The notes below the pieces were generated by a model. That model was not told the DNA's origin and did no database searches. It saw only the letters and a list, made by a program, of their open reading frames with translations. Shown piece after piece: positions 1 through 5,072 of a stretch of DNA of 7,241 nt. The stretch is from Clostridiales bacterium. Its GTDB lineage: Bacteria; Bacillota; Clostridia; Peptostreptococcales; Natronincolaceae. Each line of letters starts with the position of its first letter. Position 1 is the first letter of the stretch. The DNA lies in assembly GCA_012800145.1 (NCBI GenBank), contig JAAZJW010000013.1, positions 1-7,241 on the forward strand. The letters are read 5' to 3'. The translations under genes and the position numbers were made by a program.

Positions 1-5
1 CTTTT

Positions 6-76
6 TGTCATTCTGAGTGTAGCGAAGAATCTCGTTTTTAGGCCATTTGAGATCCTTCGCTTCGCTCAGGATGACA
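6..76. repeat. Imperfect inverted repeat of the TGTCATTCTGAG type
   Basis: Two 28-nt arms (6-33 and 49-76) flank a 15-nt spacer. The left arm begins TGTCATTCTGAG and the right arm ends CTCAGGATGACA. Folded as plus-strand RNA they give 24 Watson-Crick pairs, 2 G-U pairs and 2 mismatches. The core AGCGAAG/CTTCGCT type is, from general knowledge, a dispersed intergenic palindrome seen in many copies in Clostridia and other bacteria. It lies downstream of the last gene of the minus-strand run. On the minus strand no U-tract follows it, so it is not a classical terminator for that transcript, although the hairpin could still stabilise a 3' end. On the plus strand it is followed by a short T-rich stretch. 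I see no gene or other clear element in 77-144; that stretch only contains short pieces (GTCCCCTTTTGTCAC near 94 and GAGGACGG near 133) that resemble debris of another intergenic repeat. Confidence 0.75.
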
Positions 77-144
77 TTTTTCACACAGTCTGATGTCCCC
101 TTTTGTCACTGCATTTTAATTTCCAGAATAGAGAGGACGGGAAT

Positions 145-660
145 TTAGTCGGATTCATAAGTGTTTGCCAAATCGGTCAACGCATCATCACAAACCCTAA
201 ACACAGTCCACTCATCCATTGGAACAGCACCTATACTTTTATAAAACTCAATTGATGGTTCATTCCAATTAATACACCACCATTCTAACCTTCCACATCC
301 CCTTTCAACAGCCAATTTCCCTAAAAAGGACAGCATCAATTTTCCTATACCTTTGCCACGCATTTCGGGCTTAACATATAAATCTTCCAAATAAATTCCG
401 GGACGTCCCAAAAATGTCGAAAAGTTATGAAAAAATAAAGCAAAGCCTACAGGCTCATTTTCATATTCACCAATAATTACCTCAGCAGCTTTTTGCGTAA
501 ACAAGGATTCCATTAACATTTCCTCTGTTGCTACTACCTGATGCGACAGTTTTTCGTAGGAAGCCAATTCCTTTATAAATTGCATAATTAAAGGAACATC
601 TTTTTCTTCCGCAAATCTCAATTTGAAATTATGTAACTTTGTATCAGTTTTGTTTTTCAC
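145..660 (-). CDS. GNAT N-acetyltransferase, SSAT/thialysine acetyltransferase-like
   Basis: This is a 171-aa single-domain cytoplasmic GNAT enzyme that should transfer acetyl from acetyl-CoA to an amine. The acetyl-CoA pyrophosphate loop is RGKGIG at residues 101-106, just after the strand IYLEDLYVKP. The C-terminal block NWNEPSIEFYKSIGA (131-145) closely resembles diamine acetyltransferase (SSAT) and thialysine N-epsilon-acetyltransferase. The residues that act as general base and acid in human SSAT1 (Glu92 and Tyr140, from memory) have counterparts at the same numbers here, in LED and FY. This supports a polyamine or thialysine-like substrate, but the exact amine cannot be told from sequence. 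The start is GTG, chosen because GGGGG (667-671) lies 6 nt upstream and no better in-frame start follows before the domain begins. It is the last gene of the minus-strand run, 29 nt after the membrane-protein gene. No signal peptide or membrane segment is visible. Confidence 0.88.
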   Translation of the reverse strand: MKNKTDTKLHNFKLRFAEEKDVPLIMQFIKELASYEKLSHQVVATEEMLMESLFTQKAAEVIIGEYENEPVGFALFFHNFSTFLGRPGIYLEDLYVKPEMRGKGIGKLMLSFLGKLAVERGCGRLEWWCINWNEPSIEFYKSIGAVPMDEWTVFRVCDDALTDLANTYESD

Positions 661-690
661 GTATTTCCCCCACTACTGTTTGTTTTTCAC
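649..690 (-). repeat. 12-bp direct repeat at the junction of the last two genes
   Basis: GTGAAAAACAAA occurs twice on the minus strand, at 690-679 and 660-649, exactly 30 bp apart. The upstream copy overlaps the TAG stop of the membrane-protein gene, and the downstream copy contains the GTG start and first codons of the acetyltransferase. The upstream GTG is in frame with the real start but meets TAG after five codons and has no good Shine-Dalgarno sequence, so it is not used as an alternative start. A small local duplication is the simplest origin. The sequence is low in complexity, so chance is possible. Confidence 0.55.
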
Positions 691-1034
691 TATTTTTTAA
701 CTCCGACTAAATTTACCAGTATCATATTAACTATACTTATAAGTATTGATGCCACAATCGCCGCAAATACATTTTCCACATAAAAACCGTTAACTATAGA
801 TGCCGTTATTATTAATGTAATACCATTAATAACAAATGTGAACAATCCCAAGGTCACTATATTAATAGGTAAGGTTAAAACTATTAAAATAGGCCTGATA
901 ATCGTATTTACAATACCCAAAATTGCTGCTGCCACAATCGTTGTTTTAAAACCCAACACAGTAACTCCTATAGACAGATTAGCTATTATATAAATTGAAA
1001 CAGCACTTATGATCCACCTCGCTAAAAATTTCAT
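690..1034 (-). CDS. Small integral membrane protein, phage holin family IV / YvlD-like (PF04020 type)
   Basis: This is a 114-aa, almost entirely hydrophobic protein with about four predicted membrane helices (roughly residues 5-27, 31-54, 59-81 and 87-110). The central block IRPILIVLTLPINIVTLGLF followed by TFVING is the hallmark of the PF04020 family, which includes Bacillus YvlD. The family name includes 'phage holin', but most members are chromosomal proteins of unknown or envelope-stress-related role, and nothing phage-like surrounds this one. An upstream in-frame TTG would add six residues. The ATG at 1034 is preferred because AGGGGG sits 6 nt before it and would lie inside the coding region of the longer version. 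The gene lies 64 nt downstream of thiI, with a palindromic repeat in between, and 29 nt upstream of the acetyltransferase gene. Inner-membrane location is confident; molecular function is unknown. Confidence 0.87.
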   Translation of the reverse strand: MKFLARWIISAVSIYIIANLSIGVTVLGFKTTIVAAAILGIVNTIIRPILIVLTLPINIVTLGLFTFVINGITLIITASIVNGFYVENVFAAIVASILISIVNMILVNLVGVKK

Positions 1035-1040
1035 TTTTGA

Positions 1041-1046
1041 CCCCCT
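1041..1046 (-). promoter_or_regulatory. Shine-Dalgarno sequence that fixes the start of the membrane-protein gene
   Basis: AGGGGG on the minus strand lies 6 nt upstream of the ATG at 1034. The longer reading from TTG at 1052 would place this site within codons 3-4 and has no ribosome site of its own. Confidence 0.75.
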
Positions 1047-1060
1047 ATTCAATTTTCTCG

Positions 1061-1098
1061 GTGGTCAGTGGGGACGGGTTCCTGTGACCACTGACCAC
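1061..1098. repeat. Perfect 11-bp inverted repeat abutting the thiI stop codon
   Basis: GTGGTCAGTGG (1061-1071) and CCACTGACCAC (1088-1098) are perfectly complementary and enclose a 16-nt loop containing GGACGGGTTCC. The right arm ends at the base next to the thiI TAA. The minus-strand hairpin is strong, but AT-poor sequence rather than a U-tract follows it, so it is not a standard terminator. The GTCAGTGGGGACGG..TTCC composition resembles dispersed intergenic repeats seen in Clostridia-type genomes (from general knowledge). It could stabilise the 3' end of the upstream mRNA or reduce expression of the two downstream genes. Confidence 0.75.
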
Positions 1099-2277
1099 TT
1101 AATCGTCAAACGTAATTGTTTCTACTTCCATACTATTTATCACTTCATTAATAAGACCCTCCACATCTAACCTTTCCTCAGACTCAAGAATCCTATGGAG
1201 CCTTGGCTGGGTAACCGGATGTTTTGGGAGAAATACGGTGCAACAGTCTTCAAAGGGCAGTATTGATGTTTCATAGGTTCCAATTTCTTTTGCCAAGTTT
1301 ACAATGTCTACCTTGTCCATAGCTATTAAGGGTCTGAATATCGGCATTTCAACAGATTCGTTAGTAACATATAAACCCTTTATTGTTTGGCTCGCTACCT
1401 GCCCGATACTTTCTCCTGTTATCAAAGCATCACAGTTATTTTCCCTACCAACCCTTTCCGCTATTTTCATCATAAATCTCCGAGAAAGGATAGTCATTTC
1501 CCCTTTTGGGCATTTTTCATTTATTTCCTTTTGGATGGGCAGTAAGTTTATAAAATATAACTTGATTTTGCCACAATAAATCGAAAGAATCCTTGCCAGA
1601 TCATTTACTTTTTCCCTAGACCTGTCACTTGTAAAAGGAAAGCTATGAAAATGCATGGCTTCTATTTCCACTCCCCTTTTTGCAACGAGCCAGCCCGCCA
1701 CCGGACTGTCAATTCCCCCGGAAAGAAGCAACAGAGCTTTGCCATTTGTCCCCAAGGGTAAACCACCGAAACCGTCGGTTTTATCGCTAAACACAAAAGC
1801 CTTGTCTCTTACCTCAGTATAAATAATAACATCCGGATTGTGTACGTCCACAGAAATATTATCGATATTTTGGAGTAAATATGCACCCACATCCCTACTG
1901 ATTTCGGGGGATTGTAAGGGAAATTTTTTGTCCCCTCTCCTGGTTTCCGCCTTAAAAGTTTTAATACTATTATCGCGGGCAATTCTGTCCTCAAGTTCCT
2001 TCAGTGCCGCTTCCTTGATTCGGTCCATATCCGCTTCAAATCTTTTTGCAGCACTGAGAGAAACTATTCCGAATATCTTTTTTAACCTATCGATTATATC
2101 CTGTATATCATAACCTACAGGATCCACATAAATTCTGCTATGGGCCTTGTATACCCTAATTCCCTCCAAATCCGATAGGGCATGTTGAATTTGGCCTACC
2201 AATTTATCTTCGAAAAATTTTTTATTAAGTCTTTTGAGCGCTACCTCACCGTAACGGACTATTATTATATTCTCCAC
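1099..2277 (-). CDS. thiI: tRNA 4-thiouridine synthase ThiI (tRNA sulfurtransferase)
   Basis: ThiI adenylates U8 of tRNA with ATP and inserts sulfur delivered as a persulfide from a cysteine desulfurase, giving 4-thiouridine. The 392-aa protein has the expected order: an N-terminal ferredoxin-like domain (about 1-60, IIIVRYGEVALK), a THUMP domain (about 60-165) and a PP-loop ATP pyrophosphatase domain (about 177-375) with the signature SGGIDS at 186-191. The motif EDCCTVFLPKHP has tandem cysteines at 345-346; one should match E. coli Cys344. The C-terminal rhodanese domain of the 482-aa E. coli enzyme is absent, as is usual in Firmicutes, so sulfur must come directly from the partner desulfurase. 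Start is GTG, with an AGGTGA ribosome site overlapping the stop of the upstream desulfurase gene, so translation is probably coupled. Absence of the rhodanese domain argues for a role in tRNA modification and leaves a role in thiamine thiazole synthesis unproven. Confidence 0.96.
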   Translation of the reverse strand: MENIIIVRYGEVALKRLNKKFFEDKLVGQIQHALSDLEGIRVYKAHSRIYVDPVGYDIQDIIDRLKKIFGIVSLSAAKRFEADMDRIKEAALKELEDRIARDNSIKTFKAETRRGDKKFPLQSPEISRDVGAYLLQNIDNISVDVHNPDVIIYTEVRDKAFVFSDKTDGFGGLPLGTNGKALLLLSGGIDSPVAGWLVAKRGVEIEAMHFHSFPFTSDRSREKVNDLARILSIYCGKIKLYFINLLPIQKEINEKCPKGEMTILSRRFMMKIAERVGRENNCDALITGESIGQVASQTIKGLYVTNESVEMPIFRPLIAMDKVDIVNLAKEIGTYETSILPFEDCCTVFLPKHPVTQPRLHRILESEERLDVEGLINEVINSMEVETITFDD

Positions 2278-2284
2278 AGTTTTA

Positions 2285-2293
2285 TCACCTTCC
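2285..2293 (-). promoter_or_regulatory. thiI ribosome binding site overlapping the upstream stop codon
   Basis: The minus strand reads GGAAGGTGA, where the final TGA is the stop codon of the cysteine desulfurase gene. AGGTGA matches the 16S anti-Shine-Dalgarno complement and lies 7 nt from the thiI GTG. Ribosomes finishing the desulfurase would uncover or directly re-engage this site, which would tie the amounts of the two partner proteins together. Confidence 0.75.
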
Positions 2294-3442
2294 GATAATG
2301 CTTTTTAGACTGATAAAATGTTCTCTTGTTTTTTCCACCGTATAGTCTATCTCTTCTTTCGTGTTCGTATAAGACAAACTGAACCGAATAGAGCTGTCAA
2401 TCAAATCCCCGCCAATATTTAATGCCCTCAATACATGGCTGTATTCTTTTTCTTTAGATGAACATGCCGAACCGGAGGAAACATAAATCCCATCTTGTTC
2501 CAAACTATGAAGCATGATTTCGCTTTTAATCCCAGGGAAAGCAATATTTATAATATGGGGGGCAAACTCATCGCTGTCTTCTGATATTACATGTATACCG
2601 CTGATTTCACTTTTAAATGCATTTATTGCATAATTTCTTAATTCGTTCAAATACTCTATGTTTTTGTCTTGTTCCTCCATGGTTAATCTGACTGCTTCCC
2701 CCAATCCGTATATTCCCGGTACATTCTCGGTTCCCGATCTGATATTCCTTTCCTGGCTTCCACCGATTAACAATGGGTTGATCCTGACCCCTTTTTTAAT
2801 GTACAGGGCACCAACCCCCTTTGGCCCATGAATTTTATGTCCACTTATCGAAAAACTGTCTATTTCCATGTCTTTTAAACCGAATCTAATTTTTCCGAAG
2901 GATTGAATCCCGTCTACATGAAATAAGGTTCTGTTATTTATGTTTTTAATAACCCTGCCGGCTTCAGCTATGGGCTGGATACTGCCTATTTCATTATTAA
3001 CGTGCATCAAAGTAACCAAAACCGTATCATCATTAACCGCATCTTTTAATTGCTCAATACATATAAGACCCTTTTTGTCTACCTCTAAATACGTGGCATC
3101 AAACCCCTGTTTTTCTAATAAACCAAATATATTTAACACAGATTTATGTTCTATTGTAGATGTTATAATATGGTTGCCGACTCTTTTATAAGCATCGATT
3201 ATGCCCCTGATTGCCAGATTATTCGCCTCTGTACCCCCTGACGTAAATATTATTTCTTGTTCCGTGCAACCTAACGCCCTGGCCAGTATCCTTCTTACCC
3301 TTTTTATTTCCCTTTCCACCTCCACACCTTTCCTGTGAAGGGACGAAGGGTTGCCATATTCTTTTTCCAGTGATCTTAACATTGCCTCTACAACCTCTTT
3401 TCTCGGTTTTGTAGTGGCCGCGTTATCCAAATAAACTTCCAT
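2285..3442 (-). CDS. Cysteine desulfurase, NifS/IscS family, probable dedicated ThiI partner
   Basis: A PLP-dependent fold-type I enzyme that converts L-cysteine to L-alanine and holds the sulfur as a cysteine persulfide. The 385-aa length is normal for the family. Visible features are the N-terminal VYLDNAATTKP, His99 in IEHKS stacking on PLP, Asp177 and Gln180 in HVDGIQS, the Schiff-base Lys203 in SGHKIHGPKG, and the catalytic Cys327 in SSGSACSS on the mobile loop. ATG start with GAGGG 7 nt upstream. It lies 27 nt after the P-loop gene and 7 nt before thiI. The tight pairing with a rhodanese-less ThiI mirrors the NifZ-ThiI pair of Bacillus, so its main job is likely sulfur supply to tRNA 4-thiouridine rather than general Fe-S assembly; no iscU, sufU or iscR is present in the window. 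The family assignment is certain, the dedicated partnership is inferred from context. Confidence 0.95.
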   Translation of the reverse strand: MEVYLDNAATTKPRKEVVEAMLRSLEKEYGNPSSLHRKGVEVEREIKRVRRILARALGCTEQEIIFTSGGTEANNLAIRGIIDAYKRVGNHIITSTIEHKSVLNIFGLLEKQGFDATYLEVDKKGLICIEQLKDAVNDDTVLVTLMHVNNEIGSIQPIAEAGRVIKNINNRTLFHVDGIQSFGKIRFGLKDMEIDSFSISGHKIHGPKGVGALYIKKGVRINPLLIGGSQERNIRSGTENVPGIYGLGEAVRLTMEEQDKNIEYLNELRNYAINAFKSEISGIHVISEDSDEFAPHIINIAFPGIKSEIMLHSLEQDGIYVSSGSACSSKEKEYSHVLRALNIGGDLIDSSIRFSLSYTNTKEEIDYTVEKTREHFISLKSIIGR

Positions 3443-3469
3443 AGTTTTGCCCTCATTTTCACATATTAT

Positions 3470-4816
3470 TTATTTGCCTTCAAGCCTGTGTTCCCCGATA
3501 AAATTACTTAATATTGCATCAAGGCTTGGGCCTTCCGTTTCCCCAAATTCATAGTGCACACGTGTATGGGGTTTATTAATATTAATTACCCTGTTCAGGT
3601 CGATGGGTGTACCTATAATAACAGAATCACAATCCGCTCTATTAATTGTTGCTTCAAGATCCCTTAGTTGTTGTTCACCATAACCCATTGCAGGAAGCAA
3701 TGTTCCGATGTGTGTATATTTGTCCAGGGTTTCAACCAATTCCCCCGTTGCATATGGACGGGGATCCACCAGTTCCCTTGCCCCGAACCGCCGGGCCGCA
3801 ATTGTTCCGGCCCCCAGTTTCATTCCGCCATGTGTCAAGGTAGGGCCATCTTCAACGACCAAAACCCTCTTATCCCTAATTATATCTATATTATCCGCAG
3901 TAATTTTAGATTCCGCTTTGATAATAACAGCATTTTCATTGTTAGTCCTGATGTTTCCTTCCACCTCAAGTACAGCCCCCGCATCGGCGCTATCAACCTT
4001 ATTAATAATTGCCACATCAGCAAGTTTTAGGTTAACCTCTCCCGGATAATAATTCAATTCATGCCCCGGTCGATGAGGATCCAGAATCACAACTGATAAA
4101 TCAGATTCATAAAAAGGAAAATCATTGTTCCCCCCGTCCCATACAATGACATCACAACCGTCCGGATCATTTTCCGCTGCTCTCAAAATATCTTCATAAT
4201 CTACACCGGCATAGATAATATTCCCACGCTCCACATGGGGTTCATACTCTTCCATTTCTTCAACGGTACAATTATGCCTCTCTAAATCCTCCACAGTTGC
4301 AAACCTTTGTACTCTTTGTGCAACAAGGTCTCCATAGGGCATTGGATGTCTGATTGCAACCACCTTAAGGTTATGTTCCATCAACAACTCAATAATTTTA
4401 CGTGAAGTTTGGCTCTTGCCGCAACCTGTTCTGATTGCACAAATTGATATTAAGGGTTTATTACTTTTTAACATAGTACTTCCGGGACCAAGAAGGATAA
4501 AATCGGCACCCGAGGCATTAACAGTTGCACCTATACTCATCACATCTTTATATTCTACATCGCTATAGGCAAAAACACATTCATCTACTTCTAATTTTTT
4601 AATCAATTCAGCTAACTGCCCTTGTGGGTATATAGGAATTCCCTCGGGATACATCTTACCCGCCAATTCAGTGGGATATCTTCTATCATCAATATTTGGT
4701 ATTTGGGATGCTGTGAATGCTACGACCCTATAATTGCCATTATTACGATAATATACATTAAAATTATGGAAATCTCGTCCTGCAGCCCCTATAATGATAA
4801 CATTTTTTCTATTCAT
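3470..4816 (-). CDS. Cyclic 2,3-diphosphoglycerate synthetase-like P-loop protein (COG2403-type predicted GTPase)
   Basis: A 448-aa cytoplasmic protein, close to the length of archaeal cyclic 2,3-diphosphoglycerate synthetase (about 460 aa). The N-terminal part is Rossmann-like, with GAAGRDFHNFN at 10-20. The second part is a P-loop domain with RTGCGKSQTSR at 129-139 (Lys134), a non-standard Walker A with cysteine before GKS that is characteristic of this family. Further family-like blocks are WDGGNNDFPF (226-235), DPHRPGHELNYYPGE (246-260), a GTPase-like NKVD (272-275), VEDGPTLTHGGMKLGAG (321-337) and GTPIDL (402-407). In Methanothermus the enzyme closes the ring of 2,3-diphosphoglycerate using ATP; whether bacterial members do this is not established, so the function stays open. 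The start is ATG at 4816, because GGGGAG lies 8 nt upstream; an in-frame GTG at 4825 overlaps that site. It heads the minus-strand run, 27 nt before the cysteine desulfurase gene, and has a candidate promoter and a 15-bp direct repeat upstream. Confidence 0.85.
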   Translation of the reverse strand: MNRKNVIIIGAAGRDFHNFNVYYRNNGNYRVVAFTASQIPNIDDRRYPTELAGKMYPEGIPIYPQGQLAELIKKLEVDECVFAYSDVEYKDVMSIGATVNASGADFILLGPGSTMLKSNKPLISICAIRTGCGKSQTSRKIIELLMEHNLKVVAIRHPMPYGDLVAQRVQRFATVEDLERHNCTVEEMEEYEPHVERGNIIYAGVDYEDILRAAENDPDGCDVIVWDGGNNDFPFYESDLSVVILDPHRPGHELNYYPGEVNLKLADVAIINKVDSADAGAVLEVEGNIRTNNENAVIIKAESKITADNIDIIRDKRVLVVEDGPTLTHGGMKLGAGTIAARRFGARELVDPRPYATGELVETLDKYTHIGTLLPAMGYGEQQLRDLEATINRADCDSVIIGTPIDLNRVININKPHTRVHYEFGETEGPSLDAILSNFIGEHRLEGK

Positions 4817-4824
4817 TCTGTTCA

Positions 4825-4830
4825 CTCCCC
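4825..4830 (-). promoter_or_regulatory. Shine-Dalgarno sequence that fixes the start of the P-loop gene
   Basis: GGGGAG on the minus strand lies 8 nt upstream of the ATG at 4816. It overlaps the alternative GTG at 4825, which would add three residues (MNR) and would then have no upstream ribosome site. Confidence 0.7.
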
Positions 4831-4843
4831 AATCGGTTGATAG

Positions 4844-4886
4844 TTACATATAAAATTATAATATATGCAAATTACATATAAAATTA
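4844..4886. repeat. 15-bp perfect direct repeat upstream of the P-loop gene
   Basis: TTACATATAAAATTA occurs at 4844-4858 and 4872-4886, with starts 28 bp apart. The distal copy overlaps the expected start-site region of the minus-strand candidate promoter and the proximal copy lies in the leader, 27 nt before the ATG. This placement would suit a repressor operator, but the region is very AT-rich and partial chance similarity cannot be excluded. Confidence 0.55.
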
Positions 4887-4889
4887 CTA

Positions 4890-4919
4890 TAATTAAAATA
4901 TTAAAAAAACTTTTGTCAA
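4890..4919 (-). promoter_or_regulatory. Candidate sigma-A promoter for the five-gene minus-strand run
   Basis: On the minus strand a perfect -35 TTGACA (4919-4914) is followed after 18 bp by TAATTA (4895-4890), a 4-of-6 match to TATAAT. A TATAGT at 22 bp spacing and a TATAAT at 4860-4855 without a good -35 are alternatives. The predicted RNA start is near 4883, giving a leader of about 65 nt before the ATG at 4816. The -35 is convincing, the -10 choice is not settled. Confidence 0.5.
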
Positions 4920-4923
4920 ACTA

Positions 4924-4952
4924 TTGACCTTTTTGTCGTAATTTGCTACAAT
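4924..4952 (+). promoter_or_regulatory. Strong plus-strand extended -10 sigma-A promoter
   Basis: The -35 TTGACC (4924-4929) and the -10 TACAAT (4947-4952) are separated by 17 bp, and TGC directly precedes the -10 (extended -10 TGn). Both hexamers match consensus at 5 of 6 positions with optimal spacing. Transcription should start near 4957-4959. No protein gene follows on this strand; the product is the small RNA described separately. Its -35 sits back to back with that of the minus-strand promoter, 4 bp away. Confidence 0.75.
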
Positions 4953-5023
4953 ATGTATGTGGTTATCCCCCTGATAACCTCAATAATATAATCTCTATTC
5001 CCAAATACCCCTTTTAAACGGAG

Positions 5024-5063
5024 GTCACGTCTCATAGACGTGGGTCAGGTCTAATGGACCTGA
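5024..5063 (+). repeat. Two tandem 20-nt hairpin units with a compensatory base-pair swap
   Basis: Unit 1 (5024-5043) and unit 2 (5044-5063) align without gaps and match at 15 of 20 positions. Both begin GTCA and contain GTCT and GAC. The pair C5028-G5040 in the first hairpin becomes G5048-C5060 in the second, which keeps the stem intact. The other differences fall in loops or at wobble or end positions. This looks like a duplicated hairpin that diverged while its fold was kept. Confidence 0.7.
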
Positions 5064-5072
5064 CTTTTTTTT
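5044..5072 (+). terminator. Rho-independent terminator of the small RNA
   Basis: An 8-bp perfect stem, GTCAGGTC (5044-5051) and GACCTGAC (5057-5064), with a 5-nt loop TAATG is followed directly by eight Ts. Orientation is plus strand only: read from the minus strand the stem is preceded by As and not followed by a U-tract, so it is a poor terminator for the helicase transcript. Confidence 0.85.

Larger units (their letters stand above)
4959..5072 (+). ncRNA. Candidate free-standing small RNA of about 115 nt
   Basis: The unit is bounded by a near-consensus promoter (4924-4952) and an intrinsic terminator with eight Ts (5065-5072). Within it are a perfect 7-bp hairpin with a CCCCT loop (GGTTATC 4961-4967, GATAACC 4973-4979), an unpaired pyrimidine-rich stretch (4980-5019) with TTCCCAA and ACCCCTTTT, a possible weak stem ACCCC/GGAGGT (5007-5011 with 5020-5025), a 7-bp hairpin CACGTCT/AGACGTG (5026-5042), and the 8-bp terminator stem (5044-5064). 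The longest ATG reading frame starts inside the terminator and has 7 codons, so a peptide is unlikely. C-rich accessible segments are typical of Gram-positive small RNAs that pair with Shine-Dalgarno sequences, such as the RsaE/RoxS class, but I do not recognise the sequence as a member of a named family. It is transcribed divergently from the P-loop operon and convergently with the helicase gene. A leader RNA for a downstream plus-strand gene is ruled out within the window, because none exists. Confidence 0.62.

Noticed and set aside
690..1034. A prophage remnant suggested by the 'holin' family name
   Set aside because: The PF04020-type protein is a common chromosomal membrane protein; no lysin, portal, capsid, integrase or repressor is nearby.
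1061..1098. Intrinsic terminator between thiI and the membrane-protein gene
   Set aside because: The hairpin is perfect but no T-tract follows on either strand.
1304..2113. Plus-strand open frames of 91 codons and a minus-strand 61-codon frame within thiI
   Set aside because: They are shadows of thiI in other frames and show no independent coding signal.
3646..4049. Several overlapping plus-strand open frames of 65-120 codons opposite the P-loop gene
   Set aside because: They lie antisense to a strongly conserved coding region, overlap each other in different frames, are rich in low-complexity residues and have no family motifs or good ribosome sites.
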